A program made the translations under genes and the position numbers. Shown in pieces: positions 1-7,291 of a stretch of 64,000 nt of DNA. The first letter of the stretch is position 1, and each line of letters opens with the position of its first letter. The notes below the pieces were generated by a model. The model was not told the origin of the DNA, searched no databases, and saw nothing but the letters and a program-made list of their open reading frames with translations. The stretch covers positions 682,001 through 746,000 of the forward strand of contig NZ_LN909065.1 in assembly GCF_001486505.1 (NCBI RefSeq), written 5' to 3'. This DNA is from Paenibacillus rubinfantis (GTDB lineage: Bacteria > Bacillota > Bacilli > Paenibacillales > Paenibacillaceae).

Positions 1-201
1 ACGGAGCGCCACGCGCTCACCCTTGCCCGCATCGACGTGACGGTCGATCGCCTCGTAAGCCATGTTGACTTTACCCGTGACGTACCAAGAGAACTGCTTC
101 TCGACATCCTCCCATCGGAAATTGCTATATGCCTCTTCGTAGCTGCCCATGTTGGACGACGGAACGCCCGGTGAAATCACTTCTCCTTGCAGTTGACTCA
201 T
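1..201 (-). CDS. acsA: Acetyl-CoA synthetase, N-terminal part (cut by window edge)
   Basis: Only the first 67 codons lie in the window. The protein activates acetate to acetyl-CoA through acetyl-AMP in the cytoplasm. The visible N-terminus carries the family-typical stretch FSWYVTGKVNMAYEAIDRH (about residues 37-55), which closely matches the start of Bacillus AcsA. The ATG at 201 is preceded by a good ribosome binding site (AGGGAGGAT). It is divergent from acuA-acuC, the arrangement known from Bacillus, where AcuA acetylates and inactivates AcsA and AcuC deacetylates it. The call rests on both sequence and context. Confidence 0.9.
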   Translation of the reverse strand, partial: MSQLQGEVISPGVPSSNMGSYEEAYSNFRWEDVEKQFSWYVTGKVNMAYEAIDRHVDAGKGERVALR

Positions 202-518
202 CGTTTCATCCTCCCTTAATCTTTGGAAATCCCCAAGCAATAGATCAAAGTTTTATGAAAACGGATACATAGCTGCGTAAGTTGAAAGCTTGATTCAGCA
301 TCATTCATGGGTGTGGGCATCCGTTTTGATCGAAAAGCAACGATAAACTCTAGCGACTGAGGCGATTTTTTCGAGAACAACGATCACACAAACGGCCAGA
401 AAATGTGAATATTTTATGTCGGAGAACATTATAGCACACGTTTTCGCGCACAGGCTACACTTTTCAATTTTTCATTTTTCTGTTATAAGTGAGGGGAACG
501 AGCAAAGGAGGCGGTTCC
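202..518. promoter_or_regulatory. acsA-acuA divergent regulatory region with candidate cre site
   Basis: This gene-free gap separates the divergent acsA and acuA starts and must hold both promoters. TGAAAACGGATACA at 256-269 matches the CcpA operator consensus TGWAANCGNTNWCA at all but one position on either strand. In Bacillus subtilis acsA and acuABC are known to be under CcpA control, and ccpA itself lies 3 kb away here. I did not find promoter boxes good enough to call. Confidence 0.5.
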
Positions 519-1151
519 ATGGAACACCAAAAAACGTATATCCGCCACACCCTGCCCCATCAGCATCGTGAAATTGTCGTGGAGGGGCCGGTCCCCCCTT
601 CGCATCTCCAAACCTTAAAAATGCATCCCGATCTGGACGCGTTCCGCAAGCCGGTCGACCAGCACGCCGCTTTGGTGGAGATCGCCGGTCTTCCAGAGGG
701 GCGCATTATCCTGGCCCGGGAGGAGTCAACCATCGTGGGTTATGTGACTTTTCACTATCCGGACGAAATGGAGCGGTGGTCCCAGGGCCAGATGCCCGAT
801 CTCATCGAGCTGGGAGCCATCGAAGTCGCCGACGACTACCGGTCGCTCGGATTGGGGTCGAAGATGATCCGTACGGCGTTTGAGGACGGCCAGATGGAGA
901 AGTACATCGTCTTTACGACCGAATATTATTGGCATTGGGATTTGAAAAATAGCGGCCTCTCCGTCTGGGAATATCGCAGCATGATGGAGCGGTTGATGAA
1001 GACGGTCGATATGGTCTGGTATGCCACCGACGACCCGGAGATTTGCTCCCATCCGGCCAATTGCCTGATGGTCCGGATTGGCAAGGAGGTTCCTTTGTCC
1101 TCCGAGGAGCAGTTTGACCGGATTCGTTTTCAGCAGCGTTTTATGTACTGA
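519..1151 (+). CDS. acuA: Acetoin utilization protein AcuA, AcsA-modifying GNAT acetyltransferase
   Basis: AcuA acetylates a lysine of acetyl-CoA synthetase and so switches it off. The 210-residue product equals the length of Bacillus AcuA. The acetyl-CoA binding motif A of the GNAT fold is visible as RSLGLG at about residues 108-113, followed by an aromatic-rich region. An upstream GTG at 489 is in frame, but ATG 519 has AAAGGAGG eight bases before it and gives the family length, so 519 is preferred. It is followed after 27 bases by acuC, forming a two-gene unit opposite acsA; acuB is absent. Confidence 0.92.
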   Translation: MEHQKTYIRHTLPHQHREIVVEGPVPPSHLQTLKMHPDLDAFRKPVDQHAALVEIAGLPEGRIILAREESTIVGYVTFHYPDEMERWSQGQMPDLIELGAIEVADDYRSLGLGSKMIRTAFEDGQMEKYIVFTTEYYWHWDLKNSGLSVWEYRSMMERLMKTVDMVWYATDDPEICSHPANCLMVRIGKEVPLSSEEQFDRIRFQQRFMY

Positions 1152-1178
1152 CAGTAAAAAGGAAGGCGTGATGCATCC

Positions 1179-2357
1179 ATGCCTGGAAGCGCTTTATTTG
1201 TCCACCATGAGCAGGCCATGAACTACCGGTTTCACGACGGCCATCCGTTCCATCCGATCCGGCTGGAACTAACGATGGATTTGCTTCGGGAGCTCGGTGC
1301 ACTAACGCCACAGCAAATGCACCTGTCGCGCCCTGCGACCGACGAGGAACTGTTATGGATCCATCAGCCAGCGTACGTTGAAGCCGTCAAACAATTAAGC
1401 CGCCCGCGTCCTGAGGCGGATTGGATTACCCGCGGTGAGCAGTTTGGGTTGCTGGACGAGGATACGCCGTATTTTCCCGGCATGCACGAATCGGCGGCAT
1501 GGGTCACCGGAGGGACGATTACAGCTGTGGAGGCTGTGCTCTCCGGCTCCACGACCCACGCCCTGCATCTCGGCGGTGGCCTGCATCACGCGCTGTCGGC
1601 CAAAGCCGCCGGCTTCTGCGTCTACAACGATGCCGCGGTGGCCATCGATTATGCCCGCCGCAATTACGGCGCCCGCGTCCTGTACGTCGACACGGACGTA
1701 CACCACGGAGACGGGGTCCAGTGGAGCTTTTATTCCGACCCCGATGTGTGCACGTATTCGATCCACGAGACGGGCAAATACCTGTTCCCGGGCACCGGCT
1801 TCCTGCCGGAACGCGGTGAACATCAAGGTTACGGCGCTTGCATGAACCTGCCGCTTCAGCCTTACACGGAAGACGCCTCGTGGATGGAATGCTTCGAGGA
1901 ATCTATCCGGCGTCTGGCGGCCCATTTCCAGCCGGATTTGATTGTCAGCCTGCACGGCTGCGACGCGCATGCGCTGGACCCGCTGTCGCATATGCACTGC
2001 AGCATGTCGATCTACCGGGACATGCCGGCGATCCTGCACGAGCTGGCTCATACGTATTGCGAGGGTCGCTGGGTCGCCATGGGAGGCGGCGGCTACGACT
2101 TCTGGCGGGTCGTCCCCCGCGCCTGGAGCTTACTGTGGCTGGAGATGAGCGATCATCCGCTGATCGCCTCCCTGCGCGACACCCCGCTGCTCCCGCTGCC
2201 ACAGCCCTGGATGGACCGCTGGCAGCCGCAAACCCCGTTCCAACTGCCTGCCGCTTGGCTGGATGATCTATCCCATTGGGAGGGCATCCCCCGGCGAGCA
2301 GAAATCACGACAAAAAACCGCGAGACTCTCGCGGTCGCTTTGCAGGATTATCCCTAA
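1179..2357 (+). CDS. acuC: AcuC, class I/II histone-deacetylase-family protein deacetylase
   Basis: AcuC removes the acetyl group that AcuA places on acetyl-CoA synthetase, reactivating it. The 392-residue product has the arginase/deacetylase fold signatures: the catalytic His pair in GGGLHHA (H136/H137), the zinc ligands in DTDVHHGDG (D173, H175) and the C-terminal MGGGGYD glycine-rich loop. Length matches Bacillus AcuC (387). GGAAGG precedes the ATG at a normal distance. It lies directly behind acuA and ends in a strong hairpin terminator at 2362-2400. Confidence 0.93.
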   Translation: MPGSALFVHHEQAMNYRFHDGHPFHPIRLELTMDLLRELGALTPQQMHLSRPATDEELLWIHQPAYVEAVKQLSRPRPEADWITRGEQFGLLDEDTPYFPGMHESAAWVTGGTITAVEAVLSGSTTHALHLGGGLHHALSAKAAGFCVYNDAAVAIDYARRNYGARVLYVDTDVHHGDGVQWSFYSDPDVCTYSIHETGKYLFPGTGFLPERGEHQGYGACMNLPLQPYTEDASWMECFEESIRRLAAHFQPDLIVSLHGCDAHALDPLSHMHCSMSIYRDMPAILHELAHTYCEGRWVAMGGGGYDFWRVVPRAWSLLWLEMSDHPLIASLRDTPLLPLPQPWMDRWQPQTPFQLPAAWLDDLSHWEGIPRRAEITTKNRETLAVALQDYP

Positions 2358-2361
2358 GACT

Positions 2362-2400
2362 CAGGTGAGGCTCAAATGGCCTCACCTGGGTTTATTTTTT
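2362..2400 (+). terminator. Rho-independent terminator of acuAC
   Basis: Perfect 10-bp stem CAGGTGAGGC / GCCTCACCTG with a 7-base loop followed by TTTATTTTTT. The U-tract is on the plus strand, so it serves acuA-acuC. The stop codon of mtnN on the other strand (2382-2384) lies inside the right arm. Confidence 0.9.
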
Positions 2401-3110
2401 GCCTCGTCGGCATGTTTAACCATATCGTTCAGAATAGCAAAGGACCGACGCGCGGCCAATTCAGTAAACTCAGCAAAATTCACATCAGCGGAGCCGTCCG
2501 CCTTGTCCGAGATGGAGCGGAGCACAATAAACGGTACCCCGTTTCGATAGCATACTTGGGCAAGGGCCGCCCCTTCCATTTCGACACAAGCGCCGTCCAG
2601 CTCCCGGTACAGAACGGAGGCCACGAATTCCGGATCCGCGATAAATTGATCCCCGGACAATACCCGCCCCACCCGGTATTGATGATCCGTACACTGGCGA
2701 GTGCAAGCGTCTTGGGCCAATCGAATCAACGCTGGATCTGCCGGAAAGTCAGAGACATCCTGGTACGGCGTAATCCCTCGCGCATAGCCCAGCGGACGCA
2801 CGTCCATATCGTGCTGTAAGCAAGTTGACGAGATCACGATGTCGCCTACATTCAACTCGCGATGTACCGCTCCAGCCACTCCCGTAAACCAAATCGTATC
2901 GGCCCCAAAGCGGTCGATCAGGACTTGAGTGGTAGCCGCGGCGTTCACTTTGCCAACACCGGATTTACACACGACGACGTTCCGCCCATGCAGCACGCCC
3001 TTGACAAAACGTGCCCCTGCCGCTTCAACCGCCTCCTGATGCTCCACCTTTTCGAGCAGCAATGCAATTTCTTCATCCATGGCCCCCATCAGGCCAATCA
3101 TTTTGTACAT
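2382..3110 (-). CDS. mtnN: 5'-methylthioadenosine/S-adenosylhomocysteine nucleosidase
   Basis: Hydrolyses methylthioadenosine and S-adenosylhomocysteine to adenine plus the thioribose/ribosyl-homocysteine, in methionine salvage and the activated methyl cycle. The 242-residue product shows the N-terminal GAMDEE motif (catalytic Glu), the VEMEGAA substrate-binding motif and RSISDKAD with the catalytic Asp near residue 205. AGGAGG lies ten bases upstream of ATG 3110. It sits between acuC (convergent) and ccpA (same strand), with a terminator in front of it, so it is probably transcribed alone. Confidence 0.93.
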   Translation of the reverse strand: MYKMIGLMGAMDEEIALLLEKVEHQEAVEAAGARFVKGVLHGRNVVVCKSGVGKVNAAATTQVLIDRFGADTIWFTGVAGAVHRELNVGDIVISSTCLQHDMDVRPLGYARGITPYQDVSDFPADPALIRLAQDACTRQCTDHQYRVGRVLSGDQFIADPEFVASVLYRELDGACVEMEGAALAQVCYRNGVPFIVLRSISDKADGSADVNFAEFTELAARRSFAILNDMVKHADEAKNKPR

Positions 3111-3177
3111 CTCCGTCTCTCCCTCCTGTTTCTCCCGTCGATCGGTGCGGGCACGAATTATTGTCCCCGAATGCTCA

Positions 3178-3205
3178 AAAAAGCTCCTTATGCAAGGAGC
3201 TTTTT
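3178..3205 (-). terminator. Terminator behind ccpA (bidirectional shape)
   Basis: 12-bp perfect stem AAAAAGCTCCTT / AAGGAGCTTTTT with a four-base loop ATGC. It lies 80 bases beyond the ccpA stop and upstream of mtnN. The stem ends are A and T runs, so it can act in both directions. Confidence 0.88.
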
Positions 3206-3284
3206 CCGTTGTTAACCTTTTTCATATATATTCTCTTTGTGTTGCTTATCTCTCTAAACGTCTGCCTGAGGCAAGCCCCAGCCC

Positions 3285-4289
3285 TTAAACGTGGCTAACG
3301 GACAACCGCAAGATCGTCTCGTGCGGCAAAATCACCCGCGGGTTCTCAACCGTTTCCTTCTTCATCAGCTTCGTTAATAAACGCATCGCAACCGCACCAA
3401 GGTCGTACATCGGCTGAGCGACCGTCGTCAGTTGAGGACGCACCATCGAAGCCATGCGGATATTGTCAACGCTGATAATTGAGAAGTCGTCCGGCACCTT
3501 CAAGCCTTCATCCTGAATGCTGTGGATCGCGCCGATCGCCATTTCGTCCGTCGCTGCGAAGATCGCCGTCGGGCGCTTCTTCAGCCCCAGGAAATACTTC
3601 ATCGCTTCCACACCGGATTCATAACGATAGTTGCCGATCCGCACCAGATCCTCTTGGTACTGGATGCCCGCTGTTTCCAGCGCGCGTTTGTACCCTTGGA
3701 ATCTCGCATAGCCGTTCGCCGGATCCTGCAGTGTTCCGCTGATCATCGCAATCTCGCGATGTCCATGGCGGATCAGTGTGCTGACCGCGTCAAAAGCCGC
3801 CGCTTCATGATCGATATCCACAGAAGGATACAATCCGTTCTCGTCGCTGGTTGCGCAAAGTACGATCGGCACCGCGGACGTCTGGAACGCTTGAATATGT
3901 TCCTCCGTTACGGTTCCGCCCATGAACAGGAGCCCGTCCACTTGCTTCTCGAGCAACGTGTTGATGACGCGAATCTCCTTCTCTTTGCGTTTGTCAGCAT
4001 TACACAAAATAATGTTATAGTGATACATGTTTGCAATATCTTCGATGCCCCGTGCGATTTCCGCAAAGATCGAATTCGAAATATCGGGGATGACCACACC
4101 CACTGTGGTGGTCTTCTTGCTGGCAAGACCCCTGGCTACGGCATTCGGCCGGTAGCCTAACCGTTCTATCGCTTCGTAAACCTTTTTCCGGGTCTGCGGC
4201 TTCACATTCGGATTGTTGTTGACAACCCGGGAAACCGTGGCCATCGAGACGCCTGCTTCACGTGCCACATCGTAAATGGTAACCGTCAC
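3285..4289 (-). CDS. ccpA: Catabolite control protein A (LacI family)
   Basis: Master regulator of carbon catabolite repression in Firmicutes; with HPr-Ser46-P it binds cre sites. The 334-residue protein begins with a LacI-type helix-turn-helix ([20 protein letters not shown], residues 3-22), the hinge helix region around [14 protein letters not shown], and a periplasmic-binding-protein-like core. N-terminal and core residues match Bacillus CcpA much more closely than other LacI members, and the position beside acuAC and ytxJ agrees with the Bacillus order. A likely target is the cre-like site at 256-269. Confidence 0.94.
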   Translation of the reverse strand: MTVTIYDVAREAGVSMATVSRVVNNNPNVKPQTRKKVYEAIERLGYRPNAVARGLASKKTTTVGVVIPDISNSIFAEIARGIEDIANMYHYNIILCNADKRKEKEIRVINTLLEKQVDGLLFMGGTVTEEHIQAFQTSAVPIVLCATSDENGLYPSVDIDHEAAAFDAVSTLIRHGHREIAMISGTLQDPANGYARFQGYKRALETAGIQYQEDLVRIGNYRYESGVEAMKYFLGLKKRPTAIFAATDEMAIGAIHSIQDEGLKVPDDFSIISVDNIRMASMVRPQLTTVAQPMYDLGAVAMRLLTKLMKKETVENPRVILPHETILRLSVSHV

Positions 4290-4402
4290 ATTCTTCTCTC
4301 CATTGCCAATAGATTTTCACTCGTTCATCCGGTAAAGTTCCAGAGCTTCAATTAAATTTATGATACGACAAAATACTACTTTATGCAATGATAACGCTTC
4401 AC

Positions 4403-4744
4403 TCAGCGTAAAATCTCCTGTAACGCAGCCTTTGTGATCTTGGAATGGGACGTGTTCCAGACGGCTTGTCCTTCCTTGATCAGGATCGCTTGAGGGGATT
4501 CATGCTTAACGCCAAGCCGCTCGGCCGCCTCGTTGGATACGTCCCGGTTCTCAATGACGTAAATCAGCCCGTATGTAACGTCTTCGCGCGGAGTCCCGTT
4601 CAAATAAGCCTCCGCTTCCTTATGTGCCCCGGCACTGATCGGGCAGCGGGTACTGTGCTTAAATAGCAATAACGGCTGGCTTGAGGAGCGTTCCAATGCA
4701 TCATTCAGCTCCTGGATCGATTGTATTCTCATCCATTTGGACAT
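4403..4744 (-). CDS. ytxJ: YtxJ, bacillithiol-system thioredoxin-fold protein
   Basis: A 113-residue thioredoxin-like protein of the YtxJ (DUF2847) family, tied to bacillithiol redox chemistry in Bacillales. Visible features are the strand-loop FKHSTRCPISAGA, where a single active-site cysteine (RCPIS) replaces the CXXC pair, and the ESPQAILI stretch, the cis-Pro region of the thioredoxin fold. AAGGGGATGA precedes ATG 4744. Its place directly upstream of ccpA on the same strand repeats the Bacillus neighbourhood. Confidence 0.88.
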   Translation of the reverse strand: MSKWMRIQSIQELNDALERSSSQPLLLFKHSTRCPISAGAHKEAEAYLNGTPREDVTYGLIYVIENRDVSNEAAERLGVKHESPQAILIKEGQAVWNTSHSKITKAALQEILR

Positions 4745-4865
4745 GACGTTTCATCCCCTTTTGTTCGAATAAGAATCTCCAGATGTTCTGTTGATATCTT
4801 AACAAAAAGAGAAATGAAAATACAACATGATTTACAAAATGATTTGCAAAAATCGAGTAAAATCG

Positions 4866-5309
4866 TCAATTGGCCCTAGAAAGCTGTCGATTTTTGACAT
4901 ATTTAGACAATTGGGAGAGACGTTTGGAGATCTCGTTCATCCATTCTAGATCATTGATGTTCTTGGCCCCTCCGTACAGGTCGAGCAGCAGGTTGATGCG
5001 TTCTTCGCATTGCTGCTCCAGCAAACCCTCAAAGGAGGCGTTCTCTGTCCGGTTCCATTGGCGATAGATGCTGAAGATCAGGTCAGCCAACTCGTTCCGC
5101 TCGGTAAAATAAACGCGGCCGTTCGGCTGCTCCTTCTTGAGCTCAGCCAGCATGTCCGTCAGATCCGACTTTACCTCGGGAAGCACCTCGTAGAAGCTGC
5201 AGTCCTCGCACTCGTAAATTGGAACACGGTCGATTTCATAGATTCCTTCAAAAATGACCAGCCTGAAGCCTAGGTTCATCATTTGCCCGCAATGACAGTG
5301 CTTACGCAC
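4866..5309 (-). CDS. Conserved zinc-ribbon-like protein of unknown function
   Basis: A 147-residue protein starting at GTG 5309 behind AGGTGG. The N-terminal 40 residues hold CHCG (residues 5-8) and CEDC (about 34-37), a pattern expected of a small zinc ribbon. The remaining 100 residues are predicted helical and acidic/basic with no signal peptide or membrane segment. I do not recognise the family with certainty. It is a single gene lying upstream of ytxJ on the same strand with a 120-base AT-rich gap. Confidence 0.7.
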   Translation of the reverse strand: MRKHCHCGQMMNLGFRLVIFEGIYEIDRVPIYECEDCSFYEVLPEVKSDLTDMLAELKKEQPNGRVYFTERNELADLIFSIYRQWNRTENASFEGLLEQQCEERINLLLDLYGGAKNINDLEWMNEISKRLSQLSKYVKNRQLSRAN

Positions 5310-5656
5310 GGTACCACCTCATCTTAGTCCTCTACATTTTTAATTTCGATGATTTTGTTAGAAATTAGATATAAGAAAGCATTCATCATGAGTCAAACTA
5401 CCGCTCATCGCGGTCTGGCTGCTTGGAAAGTGTGTCGATCGACTTTTTTCTTATGAATATCGTGAATATAGATCTTATTAGATCTTATTCGACCCCTCTG
5501 CGAGAATCTCCTTCTACTGGCGAACTGTACTTAAAATTGCCATATTTGGAAAGCTTTCAGAAACCGCCGGGCATAGAAATAGTCATCATTTTTGATACAA
5601 TTAAAATATTGAAACGAGTTTTCGTCAAGTACCATAAAAGTCAGGAGGAGTTGGAA
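5310..5656. other. Gene-free gap between divergent genes
   Basis: AT-rich 347-base gap between the zinc-ribbon gene and the DJ-1/PfpI gene. The downstream reading frame stays open for about 230 bases here, but it has no start with a ribosome binding site and no family resemblance in this part, so I read it as non-coding promoter DNA for both genes. Confidence 0.5.
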
Positions 5657-6184
5657 TTGAGATTAACTGGCAAAAAGATCATTGCTCTCGTGGATGAGGA
5701 GTTTGAGGATTTGGAGTTGTGGTACCCGATCTACCGCGTTCGCGAAGAGGGGGCTGAGGTGCATTTAGCTGGCCCGGTGAAAGGCAAAAAATACATCGGC
5801 AAATACGGCGTCCCCGCCGAAGCGGAATTTGCCTTTGAGGAAATTGATGCCAGCGCGTATGACGGGATTCTGGTTCCCGGCGGTTGGGCACCGGACAAGC
5901 TTCGTCGTTACGACAAGGTGCTTCAGCTCGTTCGCGAGTTGCACGCTGCGAAGAAGCCGATCGGGCAGATCTGCCACGCCGGCTGGGTGCTCATCTCCGC
6001 CGGGATCCTGAAAGGCGTGACCGTAACGTCCACGCCGGGCATCCGCGACGATATGACAAACGCCGGCGCAACCTGGCTCGATGAAGCCGTCGTCGTGGAC
6101 GGGAACATCATCTCGGCCCGCCGTCCGCCGGACCTTCCGGCTTACGGTAAAGCGTTTGTGGAAGCGGTGGCCGTCCAGCGGTAG
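5657..6184 (+). CDS. DJ-1/PfpI family protein (class I glutamine amidotransferase-like)
   Basis: A 175-residue cytoplasmic protein of the DJ-1/PfpI/ThiJ superfamily, whose members act as glyoxalases, chaperones or peptidases. Landmarks are IIALVDEEFEDLELWYP at the N-terminus with the conserved Glu, ILVPGGWAPDKLR, and the nucleophile elbow GQICHAGW with the catalytic Cys-His pair. The start is TTG 5657, because AGGAGG lies at 5643-5648 and the product then has the usual family length. The exact reaction cannot be told from sequence; glyoxal/methylglyoxal detoxification is one possibility. Confidence 0.85.
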   Translation: MRLTGKKIIALVDEEFEDLELWYPIYRVREEGAEVHLAGPVKGKKYIGKYGVPAEAEFAFEEIDASAYDGILVPGGWAPDKLRRYDKVLQLVRELHAAKKPIGQICHAGWVLISAGILKGVTVTSTPGIRDDMTNAGATWLDEAVVVDGNIISARRPPDLPAYGKAFVEAVAVQR

Positions 6185-6308
6185 AGGTGTGTGAGCGGGG
6201 TGTGTGGCGGGGTGCGGTAGCGAGTTCTTGGCTACCGCACCCCGCTATTATTATGGGGGCATCTGCTAGCTGGACAGCACCTGGCGTGGTCGGATCAACG
6301 TCCGCTCC

Positions 6309-6619
6309 CAGTACCTATGTATGCACCTGAGTCAGGGGACTAACTTCAACAGCAGCTACGTCTGCATCATCACCAACGTCTTCGCTCAGTGTCTATGTAT
6401 GCACTTGAGTCAGGCGACTAACTCACCAATATCTACGTCTGCATCAGCACCAACGTCTTCGCTCAGTGTCTATGTATGCACTTCAGTCAGGCGACTAACT
6501 TCAACAACATCTACGTCTGCATCAGTACTAACGTCTGCGCTCAGTGTCTATGTATGCACTTCAGTCAGGCGACTAACTTCAACAACATCTACGTCTGCAT
6601 CAGTACTAACGTCTGCGCC
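6309..6619. repeat. Four tandem copies of a 78-bp repeat
   Basis: Units begin at 6309, 6387, 6464 and 6542 (spacing 78, 77, 78). Each starts CAGTGTCTATGTATGCAC (the first with CAGTACC) and contains the short palindrome AGTCAGGCGACT. Copies 3 and 4 are nearly identical, while copies 1 and 2 carry more changes, which suggests recent growth of the array at its right side. Confidence 0.9.
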
Positions 6620-7178
6620 TAGGTCGCGTCTGTGCTACCAACCAAATTCCTCTACATTTAGCTCCACTTGCTTCTGCCAACTGTAAAAGTGCAGTTCAAT
6701 CTTCCCGAAATCTCCGAAATTCGGATTTTAAATGTAAAAGTGCAGTTCAGATCGGCCTTAAAACCCTAAATCGGCCCGATCCTCCCAATTTCAAATGCAC
6801 TTTTACATTTCAACAAACGGTATGCGACGGTTTCGACAAAAACCGCCTGCACTTTTACATCTCAGCACGGTAAGTAGGGTAAAGTTAATTCCCCTGTATC
6901 TACCGTTTGCATCAGAGCTAAAGTCTGCGCCTAGGCCGCGTCTGTGCTGCCGACCAACTACTTCTGCATTCAGCTCCACTTGCTTCCGCCAACTGTAAAA
7001 GTGCAGTTCAATCCTCCCGAAATCTCTGAAATTCGAATTTTAAATGTAAAAGTGCAGTTCAGATCGGCCTTAAAGCTCTAAATCGGCCCGATCCCCCAAT
7101 TTCAAATGCACTTTTACATTTCAACAAGCGTTTTGCGACGGTTTCGACAATAACCGCCTGCACTTTTACATCTCAGCT
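6611..7178. repeat. 256-bp direct duplication carrying inverted TGTAAAAGTGCA boxes
   Basis: Two copies, 6611-6866 and 6923-7178, offset by exactly 312 bases and nearly identical. Each holds the 12-mer TGTAAAAGTGCA twice forward (6682, 6733 and 6994, 7045) and its reverse complement TGCACTTTTACA twice (6797, 6848 and 7107, 7159). Transcribed, each copy could fold into nested hairpins. This looks like a host-specific intergenic repeat family. Confidence 0.88.
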
Positions 7179-7199
7179 TCGGTAGCTGGTGCGAAAGCT

Positions 7200-7248
7200 A
7201 GTACAAACAGGCGCAACATAGTACAAACAGGCGCAACATAACACAAAC
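7200..7248. repeat. 20-bp tandem repeat
   Basis: AGTACAAACAGGCGCAACAT occurs twice in a row, followed by a partial third copy (AACACAAACAGG) that runs into the ptsI terminator. Confidence 0.8.
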
Positions 7249-7288
7249 AGGCCGCCCCCAGTGTCGATCCTGACACCGGGAACGGCCT
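7249..7288 (-). terminator. Terminator-like hairpin behind ptsI
   Basis: Long imperfect stem: AGGCCG at 7249-7254 pairs with CGGCCT at 7283-7288, and GTGTC pairs with GACAC inside. It starts just past the ptsI stop. The U-tract on the minus strand is weak (TGTTTGT). Confidence 0.6.
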
Positions 7289-7291
7289 ATT

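Larger units (their letters stand above)
6185..7291. other. Repeat-filled intergenic region without credible genes
   Basis: This 1.1-kb gap lies between two convergent genes. It contains four 78-bp tandem repeats (6309-6619), a 256-bp direct duplication (6611-6866 and 6923-7178) and a 20-bp tandem repeat (7200-7248), described separately. Two open frames here lack ribosome binding sites and only arise because the 78-bp unit is divisible by three. Confidence 0.8.

Noticed and set aside
5423..5656. N-terminal extension of the DJ-1/PfpI frame
   Set aside because: The extension has no family resemblance and TTG 5657 has AGGAGG at the right distance, giving the normal length.
6321..6998. Open frames of 121 and 67 codons across the repeat gap
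   Set aside because: They only follow the 78-bp and 256-bp repeats, have low-complexity Ser/Thr products and no ribosome binding site.
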